Origin: Lachnospiraceae bacterium
GTDB lineage: Bacteria; Bacillota; Clostridia; Lachnospirales; Lachnospiraceae
NCBI GenBank assembly: GCA_017520425.1
Contig: JAFXFO010000032.1
Span: forward strand, 1-64,000
DNA length: 64,000 bases
Direction of reading: 5' to 3'
The notes below the pieces were generated by a model, which did not search any database, had not been told where the DNA came from, and was given only the letters and a program-made list of their open reading frames with translations. Of the stretch, positions 17,215 to 26,613 are shown piece by piece (positions within the stretch are counted from its first letter, which is position 1; each line of letters begins with the position of its first letter). The translations under genes were made by a program, and so were the position numbers.

Positions 17215-18273
17215 CTACTGCATATCCACCAAATCCCAGCTCATGGGAGTTCCCATTTTAGCATCTTTTGTTATTTTCTTACCCAATATTTCTTCATAGT
17301 ACATGGTATGCAATCCGTTTGCCGGCCTTATGGAACGCAGATTTTCCGGTGTAAACACATCTCCGGCTTTCATGTCTTCTGCCACAAAAAGGGAACGGGA
17401 ATGCTCTCTTTCCCTTGCCGCTTTCGGAGTCAATTCATAAGTAACCTTCCCCAATGCCAATTCGATTTTCCGTATATTATCTACCATTTCCTTAAATTCC
17501 TGCGGTTCCATAGAAAATGCTGAGTCAGCGCCTCCATCCGCTCTCCTCAAAGTAAGGTGTTTTTCTATAACCTTTGCTCCCAAGGCCACTGCGGCTCCGG
17601 GCACTGCACTTCCCATCGTGTGGTCAGATAAACCCGCAATACAATCAAAGGTTTGTGCTACAGATGGAATCGTTCTTAAATTAACATCCTCATAGGGTGC
17701 CGGATAAGCCGAAGTACACTTTAAAATAATCACATTCTCATTTCCTGCTTCTCTGCAGGTTTTCACAGCCAGCTCTATATCTGCCAAATGCGCAATGCCG
17801 GTTGCTAAAATAATGGGTTTTCCTAATTTGGCAATCTTTTTCAACATAGGAATATCGTTGATTTCAAAAGATGCTATTTTGTAAGCCGAAACATCCATCT
17901 CTTCCAGAAAATCCACTGCAGTCAAATCAAAAGGCGAAGAGAAAAACTCCAGCCCCATTTCCTGTGCGATTTTTTGTAACTTAGGTTGCCATTCCCATGG
18001 CGTATAAGCAGTCTCATACAACTTATGCAAAGTAGTACCATCCCAAAGAGTACCCTGTGTGATTTGGAAACACGAATCATCACAATCCAATGTAATGGTG
18101 TCGGCCGTATATGTCTGTATCTTTATTGCATCTGCTCCGGCATCCTTTGCTGCCTTCATAATTGCAACCGCCCTATCAAAATCCATATTATGATTAGCAG
18201 ACATCTCTGCAATAATAAAAGTAGGGGAATTTTCGCTGATTATATGATTGCCGATTCTGATTTCTTTGTTCAT
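17215..18273 (-). CDS. pseI: Pseudaminic acid synthase
   Basis: PseI condenses 2,4-diacetamido-2,4,6-trideoxy-L-altrose with phosphoenolpyruvate to form pseudaminic acid. This 352-residue NeuB-family protein has PTFIIAEMSANHNMDF, ADAIKIQTYTADT, FFSSPFDLTAVDFLE, ILATGIA, ILKCTSAYPAP and GLSDHT with EKHLTL; His218 and His239 are in the metal-binding positions. A SAF domain covers about 290-350. The segment GTLWDGTTLHKLYETAYTPWEW separates PseI from the sialic and legionaminic acid synthases. Its ATG overlaps the pseH stop by four bases (ATGA). The co-occurrence of pseF, pseG, pseB and pseC supports pseudaminic over legionaminic acid. Confidence 0.95.
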   Translation of the reverse strand: MNKEIRIGNHIISENSPTFIIAEMSANHNMDFDRAVAIMKAAKDAGADAIKIQTYTADTITLDCDDSCFQITQGTLWDGTTLHKLYETAYTPWEWQPKLQKIAQEMGLEFFSSPFDLTAVDFLEEMDVSAYKIASFEINDIPMLKKIAKLGKPIILATGIAHLADIELAVKTCREAGNENVIILKCTSAYPAPYEDVNLRTIPSVAQTFDCIAGLSDHTMGSAVPGAAVALGAKVIEKHLTLRRADGGADSAFSMEPQEFKEMVDNIRKIELALGKVTYELTPKAAREREHSRSLFVAEDMKAGDVFTPENLRSIRPANGLHTMYYEEILGKKITKDAKMGTPMSWDLVDMQ

Positions 18274-18836
18274 GCTTCTTCCTCATCTCCTAACGAAAAA
18301 TCTATTTTCTCATATTTTTTTGTTTCTCTGATGTCGAACCATCTTTCCTTGGTCATGCGCATAAAAGTAACATCATAATAAACACCCTCTTTACAAATAT
18401 GATTGTAAATTTCTTCCACAATCTCACAACCACATAAAAGATGTAATTTAATAACCCCCATATTCAAGGTAAACACATCACTGTATAGAGCATTTTTATC
18501 CAATATGTCAAATATATAGTCATACATGCTCATTTCCAGGGAGAGCGCTGTTTTAATACTACGCAACCGCTTTTCCCCCATATAATAGGCCCATCCCAGA
18601 TTGCCATCCTCCCTGGTCAAACCGGTAAGATTAATAACCCCCGCCTCCTGACCGTCTACCAAAATCATCCAATATGACACATCCGGATTCTTTCTTATGG
18701 ACTCAAGCCATCTTTTCTGTCCTTCCAACGTAAGCTTAGGATTGGTATTCATATAGCGGGTGATGTCCTCGTCCATACGCCAGTTCATTATCTGTTCCAA
18801 ATCCTTCTCCCGGATTCGTCTTAAGGTAACAGCCAT
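18270..18836 (-). CDS. pseH: PseH-like GNAT N-acyltransferase with degenerate CoA-binding loop
   Basis: This 188-residue GNAT-fold protein resembles the enzymes that acylate the 4-amino group of UDP-4-amino-4,6-dideoxy-L-AltNAc during pseudaminic acid synthesis: IMNWRMDEDITRYM, YWMILVDGQEAGVINL, LGWAYYMGE, then LEMSMYDYIFDIL and VIKLHLLCGCEIVEE. The stretch GEKRLRSIKTALSLEM (about 94-109) stands where the glycine-rich Q/RxxGxG/A loop that grips CoA pyrophosphate is expected, and it has no glycine after the first residue. It therefore may take its acyl group from the ACP encoded just upstream. ATG 18836 with AGGGGGA is preferred over an in-frame TTG at 18860. The role is strongly supported by context; the acyl donor is inference. 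Confidence 0.78.
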   Translation of the reverse strand: MAVTLRRIREKDLEQIMNWRMDEDITRYMNTNPKLTLEGQKRWLESIRKNPDVSYWMILVDGQEAGVINLTGLTREDGNLGWAYYMGEKRLRSIKTALSLEMSMYDYIFDILDKNALYSDVFTLNMGVIKLHLLCGCEIVEEIYNHICKEGVYYDVTFMRMTKERWFDIRETKKYEKIDFSLGDEEEA

Positions 18837-18847
18837 ACAAATCCCCC

Positions 18848-19066
18848 TTATATCCCGCAAAGCTCTAACAACTCTTTCACATTGGTAATCTCTACCGCTT
18901 CATCTAAGGATATTGATATACCAAGCTGTATCTCCAGTTCTCCGATTAACATAACATGGGTCAGCGAATCCCACTCTTCCAGGTCATCCATCGTCGTATC
19001 TTCTGTAATAATATCTGCCGGCACTTGTAACACTTCTGCCATTAACTCTAACACTCTATGTTTCAT
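18848..19066 (-). CDS. Acyl carrier protein (dedicated, glycan-associated)
   Basis: The 72-residue acidic protein is an acyl carrier protein. Its phosphopantetheine site is EEWDSLTHV, with Ser34 in the DSL motif, and hydrophobic helix positions fit the four-helix ACP fold. It lies between the FkbH-like gene and the PseH-like GNAT, so it likely carries the acyl group made by FkbH (glyceryl in known systems) rather than serving fatty acid synthesis. ATG 19075 directly abuts AGGAAGG; ATG 19066, nine bases from that site, is the better start. It ends 11 bases before the pseH start. Confidence 0.9.
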   Translation of the reverse strand: MKHRVLELMAEVLQVPADIITEDTTMDDLEEWDSLTHVMLIGELEIQLGISISLDEAVEITNVKELLELCGI

Positions 19067-19130
19067 CTGATACATCCTTCCTTTTTACGTAAATCTTTTG
19101 GGCCGTTAATTCCTTATCTATTTGGGTCTC

Positions 19131-20765
19131 CTACACAAATGTAGCATAATACTCTCTTATCTTTTCTGTCGGAATCTCAATCTGATAACGCTTTGTGCCG
19201 TCTTCTTCCAAGGCTGTCTGCTCATATCCCAAGCGGTAATAAAGCTGCTCCACAGGCTTATTCTTGGCTGTAGGAATATACATCCCCTGAAGTATTTCAT
19301 AGCCTTCTTCTGCCAAATCTTTTTCTATCATGCTGACAATTCCATACTCCACATATTTCCCCATAACCCGACAACTTAATACAAATTCTTCTATCATAGG
19401 ATTTCCCGAAACATCCACAATCACTGCACAAACAATACCATAGTCTCCGAAACAATCCTCTATTCTGTATAAATAAACCCTTTTGCAAGCATCTTCCACT
19501 ATCTTTTGGATTTCTTCCATGGTGTAGCGACGGGTAGTCAGGTTAAACTGATTGGTTTTATTCACAAGCTGTAACAATCTCTCCGAATTCTTACCGGCAT
19601 CTACCCTTTCTATCTCTATTTGAAGTTGCTTCAAATACTCCTCAAAGCTGGTGGCCTGTTTTTGTGCCTCATCCCGCTTTACATTTTCTGCATACTGACG
19701 GGTTTTGGCCAAATCTTCTGCCGTAACAAACGGTTTTTCGAAAAACTCATGATAGACTTCACACATTCTGCCTGCCAATTCCTCCGGCTTGTCCGGAAAA
19801 TCAGGCACCTCTACCATCGGCAGAATCTGCTTAATCAACTCTCTTTCTGTGGGATTATCGTCAAAAAACACAAATGAGTCAAGTCCCAGATTCAGTTCTG
19901 ATGCTATTTGGGTGATATTTATATTTTTCTGCTCCCAATTTATTTTTCGAATCACGAAATCCTCTTCCCTCAAAATCATATGAGGATGATTTTGAATAAT
20001 AGAAAGTGCGTCCTCCTCATTGTTCTTGGATACAATCCCCAAAATCACACCGGACTCCCGCATTAAAGCAATAACCCTTTGCAAATTCTTATATGCAAGT
20101 CCTTCATGGTCATCTGACAGAATAATAGGACTTATATCGTGTTCTCCCGCAATTCCGCCCCATAAGGTATTGTCCAAATCTAAAAGCAACACCTTTTTAG
20201 GTACTCTATCCAACAAATCAATACAGTGCAGTATTTTTTCTCCCAATCTTTTCTGAGCTTCTGCGGTATGTAAAATTTTACCCATATACCAGGTCTTTAA
20301 GGAAAAGCTGTTTTCTTCCCCCAATTTACTGATTATGTCATGATAGGGAAATACATGAACATTTCTATACCTTTCACAGAGTTGCTGTAAACGGGTATTC
20401 CACAGATGCTCCAATCTCTGTTTCTTTCCTTCGCTTAAGAAAGACGACGTCTGTACTCCCCACAAATAGGCATCAGAGATATAGTATTCTCCCTGTTCCA
20501 ATCTGCCGGTTTCAAAAAGGCGAAACCATCGTTCAATCTTTTCCTCACACCCGTTTGAAGTGCATTCCTGCTCCAGTACTTCCAATAAGTCCATAATCAG
20601 AAAAGTGGTATCCGGTGCAAATACATGATACCCCGACCCCTTATCTAAAAGCAAACCCAACTCATTACCATAACCTTCCGTTTCATATACCTGATGGGTT
20701 TTCTTTAACATACGAAGCACAAAATTCATATTTATATTGGATAATAATGCTATCTTATGACTCAT
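19131..20765 (-). CDS. FkbH-like HAD-IIIC / GNAT protein (glyceryl-ACP-forming type)
   Basis: This 544-residue protein has an N-terminal region of about 180 residues resembling the SGNH-like part of FkbH proteins. A HAD domain follows with VLLLDLDNTLWGG (about 192-204, nucleophile Asp in DLDNT), GIVSKNNEEDA and FFDDNPTERELI. The C-terminal GNAT-like domain (about 390-540) contains VNKTNQFNLTTRRYT. In polyketide systems, FkbH proteins dephosphorylate 1,3-bisphosphoglycerate and load the glyceryl group on an ACP. An ACP gene lies immediately downstream and a GNAT after it, so an acyl donor for pseudaminic acid is the likely product. It overlaps pseF by 11 bases. Family assignment is strong; the exact acyl group is inferred. 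Confidence 0.88.
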   Translation of the reverse strand: MSHKIALLSNINMNFVLRMLKKTHQVYETEGYGNELGLLLDKGSGYHVFAPDTTFLIMDLLEVLEQECTSNGCEEKIERWFRLFETGRLEQGEYYISDAYLWGVQTSSFLSEGKKQRLEHLWNTRLQQLCERYRNVHVFPYHDIISKLGEENSFSLKTWYMGKILHTAEAQKRLGEKILHCIDLLDRVPKKVLLLDLDNTLWGGIAGEHDISPIILSDDHEGLAYKNLQRVIALMRESGVILGIVSKNNEEDALSIIQNHPHMILREEDFVIRKINWEQKNINITQIASELNLGLDSFVFFDDNPTERELIKQILPMVEVPDFPDKPEELAGRMCEVYHEFFEKPFVTAEDLAKTRQYAENVKRDEAQKQATSFEEYLKQLQIEIERVDAGKNSERLLQLVNKTNQFNLTTRRYTMEEIQKIVEDACKRVYLYRIEDCFGDYGIVCAVIVDVSGNPMIEEFVLSCRVMGKYVEYGIVSMIEKDLAEEGYEILQGMYIPTAKNKPVEQLYYRLGYEQTALEEDGTKRYQIEIPTEKIREYYATFV

Positions 20766-21456
20766 TCAGCTTTCCTCTTAATATTTGGTATTTCATCTCC
20801 GCAATTTCCCAATCAGTTAGGGTGTCAATATCCTGCACCTCCATCTCAGAAATTACCAAGGGCAAAATATCTCCTAACATTAGCTTCCTGTTTTTCTGAA
20901 AAGGTTTGGTTTTAAACACATAAAACTGTCCCACATCATGATAATGCTTTTCCAAATCCTGAGACCGACTGTCAATATACTGCGGATACTTAAATACCAG
21001 CCTATCATTTTCTACTACCATGGCTCTTTGTGGCGGATAAGAAAATCCCACCACCGGAATCAGTGTTTCTGCCGAAGAAGCTTCCAACTGCTCCACAGCT
21101 TCTTTTAATCTCTCAGCTGTAATAAAAGGAGCTGTAGGATAAATGCAACATCCTATATCAAATGCTTCTCCTCTTTTTTCATACTCTTCCAATACTTCCA
21201 AAAGCACATCATTTGTTGTAGCAAAATCATTCGCCGTTTTTTCACTTCTGTAAAAGGGCACTTGTGCCCCATACTCCATCGCTATACGGGCAATATCCTC
21301 ATCATCCGTGGATACCATAATCGTATCAAAAATACCTGTTTCAATAGCTGCCTCTATGGAATAAGCTAAAATAGGCTTTCCGCAAAACTCCTTAATATTC
21401 TTGCGCGGGATTCTTTTGCTACCGCCTCTGGCTGTAATAATAGCTACTTTTCGCAT
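20755..21456 (-). CDS. pseF: Pseudaminic acid cytidylyltransferase
   Basis: PseF activates pseudaminic acid with CTP to CMP-pseudaminic acid. The 233-residue protein has the cytidylyltransferase start IITARGGSKRIPRKNIK, CGKPILAYSIEAA, VSTDDEDIA, and the PseF-typical CIYPTAPFI, FSYPPQRAM and HDVGQFYVF. The length fits PseF rather than the longer NeuA. Its stop overlaps the fkbH-like start and its start overlaps the gene at 21444-23786, so translation is probably coupled. AAAGGA precedes the ATG. Confidence 0.93.
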   Translation of the reverse strand: MRKVAIITARGGSKRIPRKNIKEFCGKPILAYSIEAAIETGIFDTIMVSTDDEDIARIAMEYGAQVPFYRSEKTANDFATTNDVLLEVLEEYEKRGEAFDIGCCIYPTAPFITAERLKEAVEQLEASSAETLIPVVGFSYPPQRAMVVENDRLVFKYPQYIDSRSQDLEKHYHDVGQFYVFKTKPFQKNRKLMLGDILPLVISEMEVQDIDTLTDWEIAEMKYQILRGKLNES

Positions 21457-23786
21457 GAAATAATTCCTTTCTTTTTATCCCTTCTATACAATAAAACTAC
21501 TCCAAATACCGTCAATACTGTAATTCCTTCTGCCACTCTCCAATACCATGGACTCACAAACCGTGTACAAATCACGCCGCTGTATCCTTCCGGCACCTTC
21601 ACACTAACAGAATGATTTTCTCCATCAAACACTTCCAATTCTTCTTTTGTGTCTACATCGTATGCCACATATCCCTTATAATATAGCAATGGCATGGTCA
21701 GAATTCCTTCTCCCGAACCGATATTATAGCAGTTCACATCCACTCTCAATGCTCTCTTTTCATAGCCTTCTATGCAGATGTTCTCACTACTTTCAGGATT
21801 TCGGAATACCAAACGGGTCTGATCTGTTCCGTAGGGCAGATATTCCGCACCTGCTATATACCCGTATCCCATTCCGCTAGGACTGTAAATCTTTATATAT
21901 TTTCCTTTATACAAATGGTCGTTCATGCTAAACAAACTGGTTATCACTGTCAATCCGCAAATACTAATAATAAATCCGCCCACAAGGCTTTCTTTCCCGG
22001 ATACCAATACATATTTTCCAATAATACCTGCCAGAACAACTAACATGATATTAGCAATCGTCAATAATCTGGTTGGAAATTGCAGACTGGAAGCCAATAC
22101 TGCAAGCACACCATTCACAGTCTGTATCCGGTCCCAGGGAAAAACATTGAGACTCATAACCATACTAATGATAGCAAACACGCTTACCAATATACCCAGA
22201 TTTATATCTTCCCCGGATAATCCCTTCTCCTTCAGACCCTGTTTACCTTTTGTAAACCATAGATACAGCCATATCAGTATCACTATCAATAAAATGAATC
22301 CAATTCCCACCGGTGCCGTTTCCACCATTCCGGTATGCTTAAACAATGTATTATCTCCATAGAAGGGAATTGGAGTAAACAAATGTGCCACATAAAGTCC
22401 TCTTTCCTGAATGGTTCTGGCAGATACATTCTGAATCACAAAATTTCCGGTAACCATATAATCAAAAAAGGGAACCAGAAACCATGCGGAAATCAAAACA
22501 CTGAGAATAACCGTTTTCGTCAGAACCAAGAAAGTCGCTTTTCTCAAAACCTTTTTCCACAATATGATACACAACAAAATGGTAAATCCGCCTACTAACT
22601 CGCATGTCAATAAATGTGACTGTATTAATCCTGCAAAAGCCACTGTCAGGGGCAGAAATGTCCATTTATATGAATTGGTTTCTGAATCTTGCGTAAACAC
22701 CCGATAAAACCCATATACCAATAAGGGTAAAAATACCATAGCTTGCATCTCACCCAAGGAACCCTTCACATACATATTGAATATTCTGTATATGGAAAGG
22801 ACATGCAACATGCTGCACAAAACACCTATATATTCATTCCGAAACATCTTGCTGAAACAATAGTATGACACCAATACCGTTATCAGATTCATAATCATCA
22901 TATAAATTCTATAGGATGTAGTAATTGTAAAACCTATCATCCGCAATATGGCTGCCGGCAACAATGTAATCTCCGGATAAAATATAGCAGAAGCATATCC
23001 ATTACCCTCCAGCCAACGGGGTGCTATTCTTACCGGAAACTGTCCTGACAAAATACCATCCTTAATTCCTTCTATACGATTCAGATGATAAGTCACGTCT
23101 CCGCTCTCTAATATATAATCCGTGAGTAATGGTAACGAAGAAAAAATCCAGATAACTCCTAACCCAAACATTACTCTCTTCGTTCTCTCCGATACCCCCA
23201 CCAGCTTATCATATTCACGAAACAGCAGTACGGAATTGCATAAAGCAATACCAAATAATAGTACTGTCAAATAAATCCTGTTTAAGGCATTGGTTTCTCT
23301 TATGGTAAGTCCGCCTACTATCAGTGTTCCGGCATTATAATCCACTTGTAAGGCAATAGGTCCGGCATCCCTTAGCAGCCACATATCTAAATTCGTTTCC
23401 CCCAGTGCCGCATGAAAAACATCACCATTCGCAAGGCATCCTCTAAATCCGGCCGCATCAGCAATCACCTTGCAACCATTCACATAATCCGTATCTGTCT
23501 CATATTTCAGTGATACTACATAATGACCTCTGGGCAAGCTTATCCCTTCAAAAGCCATCATACTACCGGTAGCTCCGGTCATCACATCAGCCACATATCC
23601 CTGCCTTTCTTGCAAATAGTCTCCAAATTGAACCGTAGCTTCTTCTACACCATATTCATAAATCCTGTTTTTTCCAAACAAACCTGCAATGCCCCATATC
23701 AGAAGTAACAGTTCCATTCCCAGCAGGATAATCCAAGTCTTCTTTTTCCAAAGGTGCAATTCATTTATCTTGCCAAGCGTTTTCAT
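21444..23786 (-). CDS. Large polytopic protein of the PTPS-related/YfhO-like membrane family
   Basis: The 780-residue protein has an N-terminal helix (about 17-37), an outer domain of about 130 residues, about ten further helices (about 170-600) and a C-terminal outer domain with one last helix near 755-772. The motif GDVTYHLNRIEGIKDGI followed by GQFPVRIAPRWLEGNGY and AIFYPE matches the '6-pyruvoyl-tetrahydropterin synthase related' membrane family, thought to be GT-C-like glycosyltransferases despite the name. It is co-transcribed with pseF (12-base overlap). It may transfer a sugar outside the membrane onto the pseudaminic-acid-bearing glycan; that is inference. AAGGAGAG precedes the ATG. 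Confidence 0.65.
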   Translation of the reverse strand: MKTLGKINELHLWKKKTWIILLGMELLLLIWGIAGLFGKNRIYEYGVEEATVQFGDYLQERQGYVADVMTGATGSMMAFEGISLPRGHYVVSLKYETDTDYVNGCKVIADAAGFRGCLANGDVFHAALGETNLDMWLLRDAGPIALQVDYNAGTLIVGGLTIRETNALNRIYLTVLLFGIALCNSVLLFREYDKLVGVSERTKRVMFGLGVIWIFSSLPLLTDYILESGDVTYHLNRIEGIKDGILSGQFPVRIAPRWLEGNGYASAIFYPEITLLPAAILRMIGFTITTSYRIYMMIMNLITVLVSYYCFSKMFRNEYIGVLCSMLHVLSIYRIFNMYVKGSLGEMQAMVFLPLLVYGFYRVFTQDSETNSYKWTFLPLTVAFAGLIQSHLLTCELVGGFTILLCIILWKKVLRKATFLVLTKTVILSVLISAWFLVPFFDYMVTGNFVIQNVSARTIQERGLYVAHLFTPIPFYGDNTLFKHTGMVETAPVGIGFILLIVILIWLYLWFTKGKQGLKEKGLSGEDINLGILVSVFAIISMVMSLNVFPWDRIQTVNGVLAVLASSLQFPTRLLTIANIMLVVLAGIIGKYVLVSGKESLVGGFIISICGLTVITSLFSMNDHLYKGKYIKIYSPSGMGYGYIAGAEYLPYGTDQTRLVFRNPESSENICIEGYEKRALRVDVNCYNIGSGEGILTMPLLYYKGYVAYDVDTKEELEVFDGENHSVSVKVPEGYSGVICTRFVSPWYWRVAEGITVLTVFGVVLLYRRDKKKGIISCEK

Positions 23787-23809
23787 ACAATTCTCTCCTT
23801 AAAATGGTA

Positions 23810-24838
23810 CTATATTTTCAACTTCTTGCGGACTTTTCTTACCCAAACCTTAAGACCATAATAATTAAAAAACTTAATTGTTGATTTCTCTAATAGTGCA
23901 ATCATCTGCTTTTCTTCTTCATTAGTCAACTTCTGATAATATTCATTTTGTTGAAAATTCGGAAAAGCCTGCCACATTCCCTGCTTCAAACTCTCTACAA
24001 AGGACAGTTTTCTATTTTTTGCTCCAAGCATATAGGAAAACAAGGTATTTACAAAATAAAGTTCTGTAAAACGATATTCTATTTCCTTCAAATACTTTTC
24101 CATAAATCCTCTGTCATTACACTCCTGCAAGAACATAGACGCAGCCACCATTCTGTCCTTACATTTCTGCACCGTTATGTAATGCACGGTTGATGAATTG
24201 TGTTGATAGTAATAATACAGTGGTTCCTCCACTTTCTCAAAATGAGTGAAGTATAACGACCATACAGGTCCCGCACAATTATCCTCATAAAAAATACCCT
24301 CCGGGAATGCCAAATGATTGTCTCGGATTATCTGATGCTTGTAAATTTTTATTACCATACTGCCGGAACGCATAATCAGTTTTTTGTGCTTCTCATTATC
24401 CAACACTCCGGTTTGATCCATGCTGTTGTTTTGCACAATTTCTCCAACTTCAAAGGTTTGATTATAAACCAGGTTATAATCACACCCCACCATATCGGCG
24501 TCGGTCTCCTCCGCCTTCTTTAGAAGCTTTTCATAATAATCAGGACTAATCCAATCGTCACTGTCAATAAAACCAATCCATTCTCCCGTTGCTTCCCTTA
24601 AACCGGTATTCTTTGCACCACCTTGACGTTTATTCACCTCATGAGACAGTACCTTGAATAAGTGCGGATATCTTGCCTGATACTCCATAAGCACTTCCTT
24701 GGACCGGTCAGTAGATGCATCATCCACCGCAATAATCTCATAATCTGTTATAGTCTGATTCACTAAAGAATCCAAACAAAACTGTAATTTATTGCCCGCC
24801 ACCATATTGTAGACAGGAACGATAACACTGAGCTTCAT
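23810..24838 (-). CDS. GT2 family glycosyltransferase
   Basis: The 342-residue cytoplasmic enzyme has an N-terminal GT-A domain with LSVIVPVYNM, IIAVDDASTDRS, GGAKNTGLREATGEWIGFIDSDDW (SDD metal site), and IFYEDNCAGP in the acceptor region. It would add one sugar to a lipid-linked or protein-linked acceptor. The last 30 residues are basic, consistent with membrane contact. Donor and acceptor are unknown. It lies between the ABC flippase and the PTPS-related gene in unit A. Confidence 0.85.
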   Translation of the reverse strand: MKLSVIVPVYNMVAGNKLQFCLDSLVNQTITDYEIIAVDDASTDRSKEVLMEYQARYPHLFKVLSHEVNKRQGGAKNTGLREATGEWIGFIDSDDWISPDYYEKLLKKAEETDADMVGCDYNLVYNQTFEVGEIVQNNSMDQTGVLDNEKHKKLIMRSGSMVIKIYKHQIIRDNHLAFPEGIFYEDNCAGPVWSLYFTHFEKVEEPLYYYYQHNSSTVHYITVQKCKDRMVAASMFLQECNDRGFMEKYLKEIEYRFTELYFVNTLFSYMLGAKNRKLSFVESLKQGMWQAFPNFQQNEYYQKLTNEEEKQMIALLEKSTIKFFNYYGLKVWVRKVRKKLKI

Positions 24839-24850
24839 TTTCTTCTCCCA

Positions 24851-26593
24851 TTATCTTCTTTCCAAATTAGCTTTGCCGTTCTCCACCCGATATACAATGT
24901 CACACTTTTCAATGGTTTGCAGTCTGTGGGCTATAATAATCAATGTCTTCTTTCCGTGAAGACGATTGATTGACTCCATAATAGCGGCTTCCGTATCATT
25001 GTCCAATGCAGATGTTGCTTCATCCAAAATCAATACTTCAGGATTATTATATAGAGCTCTGGCGATACCGATACGCTGCCTCTGTCCACCGGACAATCTG
25101 ATACCTCTTTCACCGATACCGGTATCCAAACCTTCCGGTAACGTCTTAATAAACTCATCCAATTGAGCCTCTTTCAATACTTCCCAGAGACGCTCTTCAT
25201 CTATCTTATCCTCCGGCACACCAAAGGCTACATTCTTACGGATGGTGTCGTCCAACATGAAAATCATCTGGGGAATATATCCTACATTCTTTAACCATGC
25301 ACGGTAGTTTTCGTTAACATCCTTACCATCTGCCAGTATCTTGCCACTCCTCACTTCCAAAAGTCCCAGTAATATATCCACTACCGTACTCTTTCCGGCA
25401 CCGGAGGTTCCCACAATACCCACACTGGCCCCTACCGGAATCGTCAGGTTTGCCTTATCAAAAATCAACTTCTCCGTATTGGGATATGCATATACAATAT
25501 CCTGCAGTTCGATCTGATGTTCAATGGGCAGCTTCTCATCCGTATCCGTAGCATAGGACATATCCACCTTCTCTCCATTGATTTCATCCTGCAAGTTATC
25601 ACTTACGCCCATAAAGAAAGGTTCAAAATATGCAATATTGTTAACCTGATTATTTACTCTGTTTACACAAGGTAACATTACCAGTGCCGCTGCTCCAAAG
25701 GCAGTTAATGTAGTCACCATCTCTTCACTGGGTATACCCATGAGAATCATATACATCATATAACCCATCATACACATAACACAGATGGTTTCAATCAGAA
25801 GCTTGGGTACCTGATTATACAAACTGTACTTCTGTACCGCATCCACATATCCTTTACCACACTTCACATACTCAGAAACGAAATACTGTTCCTTACAGGA
25901 GATTTTCACTTCCTTAATCCCCTGAACAGTTTGGGAAATCCATTTAAATAAACCACTGTAATAATTTTGGTTGTCTTCACCCGCTTTATGCAATATGGGT
26001 TTTAATACCTTCTTAATCAGTACCAGTAGAAGAAGCATCACACCTGCCACCAAAATGGTCATAACCGGGTCCTGTTCAAAGCAGAAAACCACCATAAACG
26101 CAAACACAATAATATCAGACAGCAATGTTAAAAGTGCCAGTATCAAGGCATACATGTTGTTTACATCAGAAGTAATACTTCTCTGCACCACTGCTGTATC
26201 CGCATTTAAATAGAACTCATATCCCCTGCGTAAGTAGTTCTTCATCATACGTTCTGATGTACGGAACTGATTGGTGTATACGAAAGCCAACGTAACCTTT
26301 TGTTGAAAGTACAAAAAAGAATTTTTCACAACAAATACCAGTATCAGCGCTATCATAGCCAAAACCGTAAAACGAACCTCTGAACCATCACCAAACAAAA
26401 CAAACAAATCATGAAGCATACCCTCTTCATAAAGCTTTTCCCGATCCATTACCAATTCCACGACTGACAAAATCGTACTGACACCTGCTGTTTGCAAAAA
26501 TGCACCGATTACCATCATAACTGTAAGCCATACCATGGTTCTTTTCTGTTTTTTATCTAATAATACATTTAATTTTTTCAGTATCTGTAGCAT
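24851..26593 (-). CDS. PglK/MsbA-type ABC flippase (fused permease and ATPase)
   Basis: The 580-residue half-transporter has six membrane helices (about 20-310) and an ATPase domain (about 360-580) with Walker A GTSGAGKST (395-403), signature LSGGQ (500-504), Walker B VLILDE (520-525) and the H-loop His at 556. Exporters of this type flip lipid-linked oligosaccharides, as PglK does in Campylobacter N-glycosylation. Its place directly after the GT52-like gene and upstream of pse genes suggests it flips a pseudaminic-acid-containing lipid-linked glycan. It probably acts as a homodimer. RBS AGGAAGGA precedes the ATG. Confidence 0.85.
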   Translation of the reverse strand: MLQILKKLNVLLDKKQKRTMVWLTVMMVIGAFLQTAGVSTILSVVELVMDREKLYEEGMLHDLFVLFGDGSEVRFTVLAMIALILVFVVKNSFLYFQQKVTLAFVYTNQFRTSERMMKNYLRRGYEFYLNADTAVVQRSITSDVNNMYALILALLTLLSDIIVFAFMVVFCFEQDPVMTILVAGVMLLLLVLIKKVLKPILHKAGEDNQNYYSGLFKWISQTVQGIKEVKISCKEQYFVSEYVKCGKGYVDAVQKYSLYNQVPKLLIETICVMCMMGYMMYMILMGIPSEEMVTTLTAFGAAALVMLPCVNRVNNQVNNIAYFEPFFMGVSDNLQDEINGEKVDMSYATDTDEKLPIEHQIELQDIVYAYPNTEKLIFDKANLTIPVGASVGIVGTSGAGKSTVVDILLGLLEVRSGKILADGKDVNENYRAWLKNVGYIPQMIFMLDDTIRKNVAFGVPEDKIDEERLWEVLKEAQLDEFIKTLPEGLDTGIGERGIRLSGGQRQRIGIARALYNNPEVLILDEATSALDNDTEAAIMESINRLHGKKTLIIIAHRLQTIEKCDIVYRVENGKANLERR

Positions 26594-26613
26594 TATGTTC
26601 CTTCCTAATCCCT

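Noticed and set aside
21444..23786. Calling the 780-residue protein a 6-pyruvoyl-tetrahydropterin synthase
   Set aside because: The family name is historical; the protein is a polytopic membrane protein without the small soluble pterin synthase fold.
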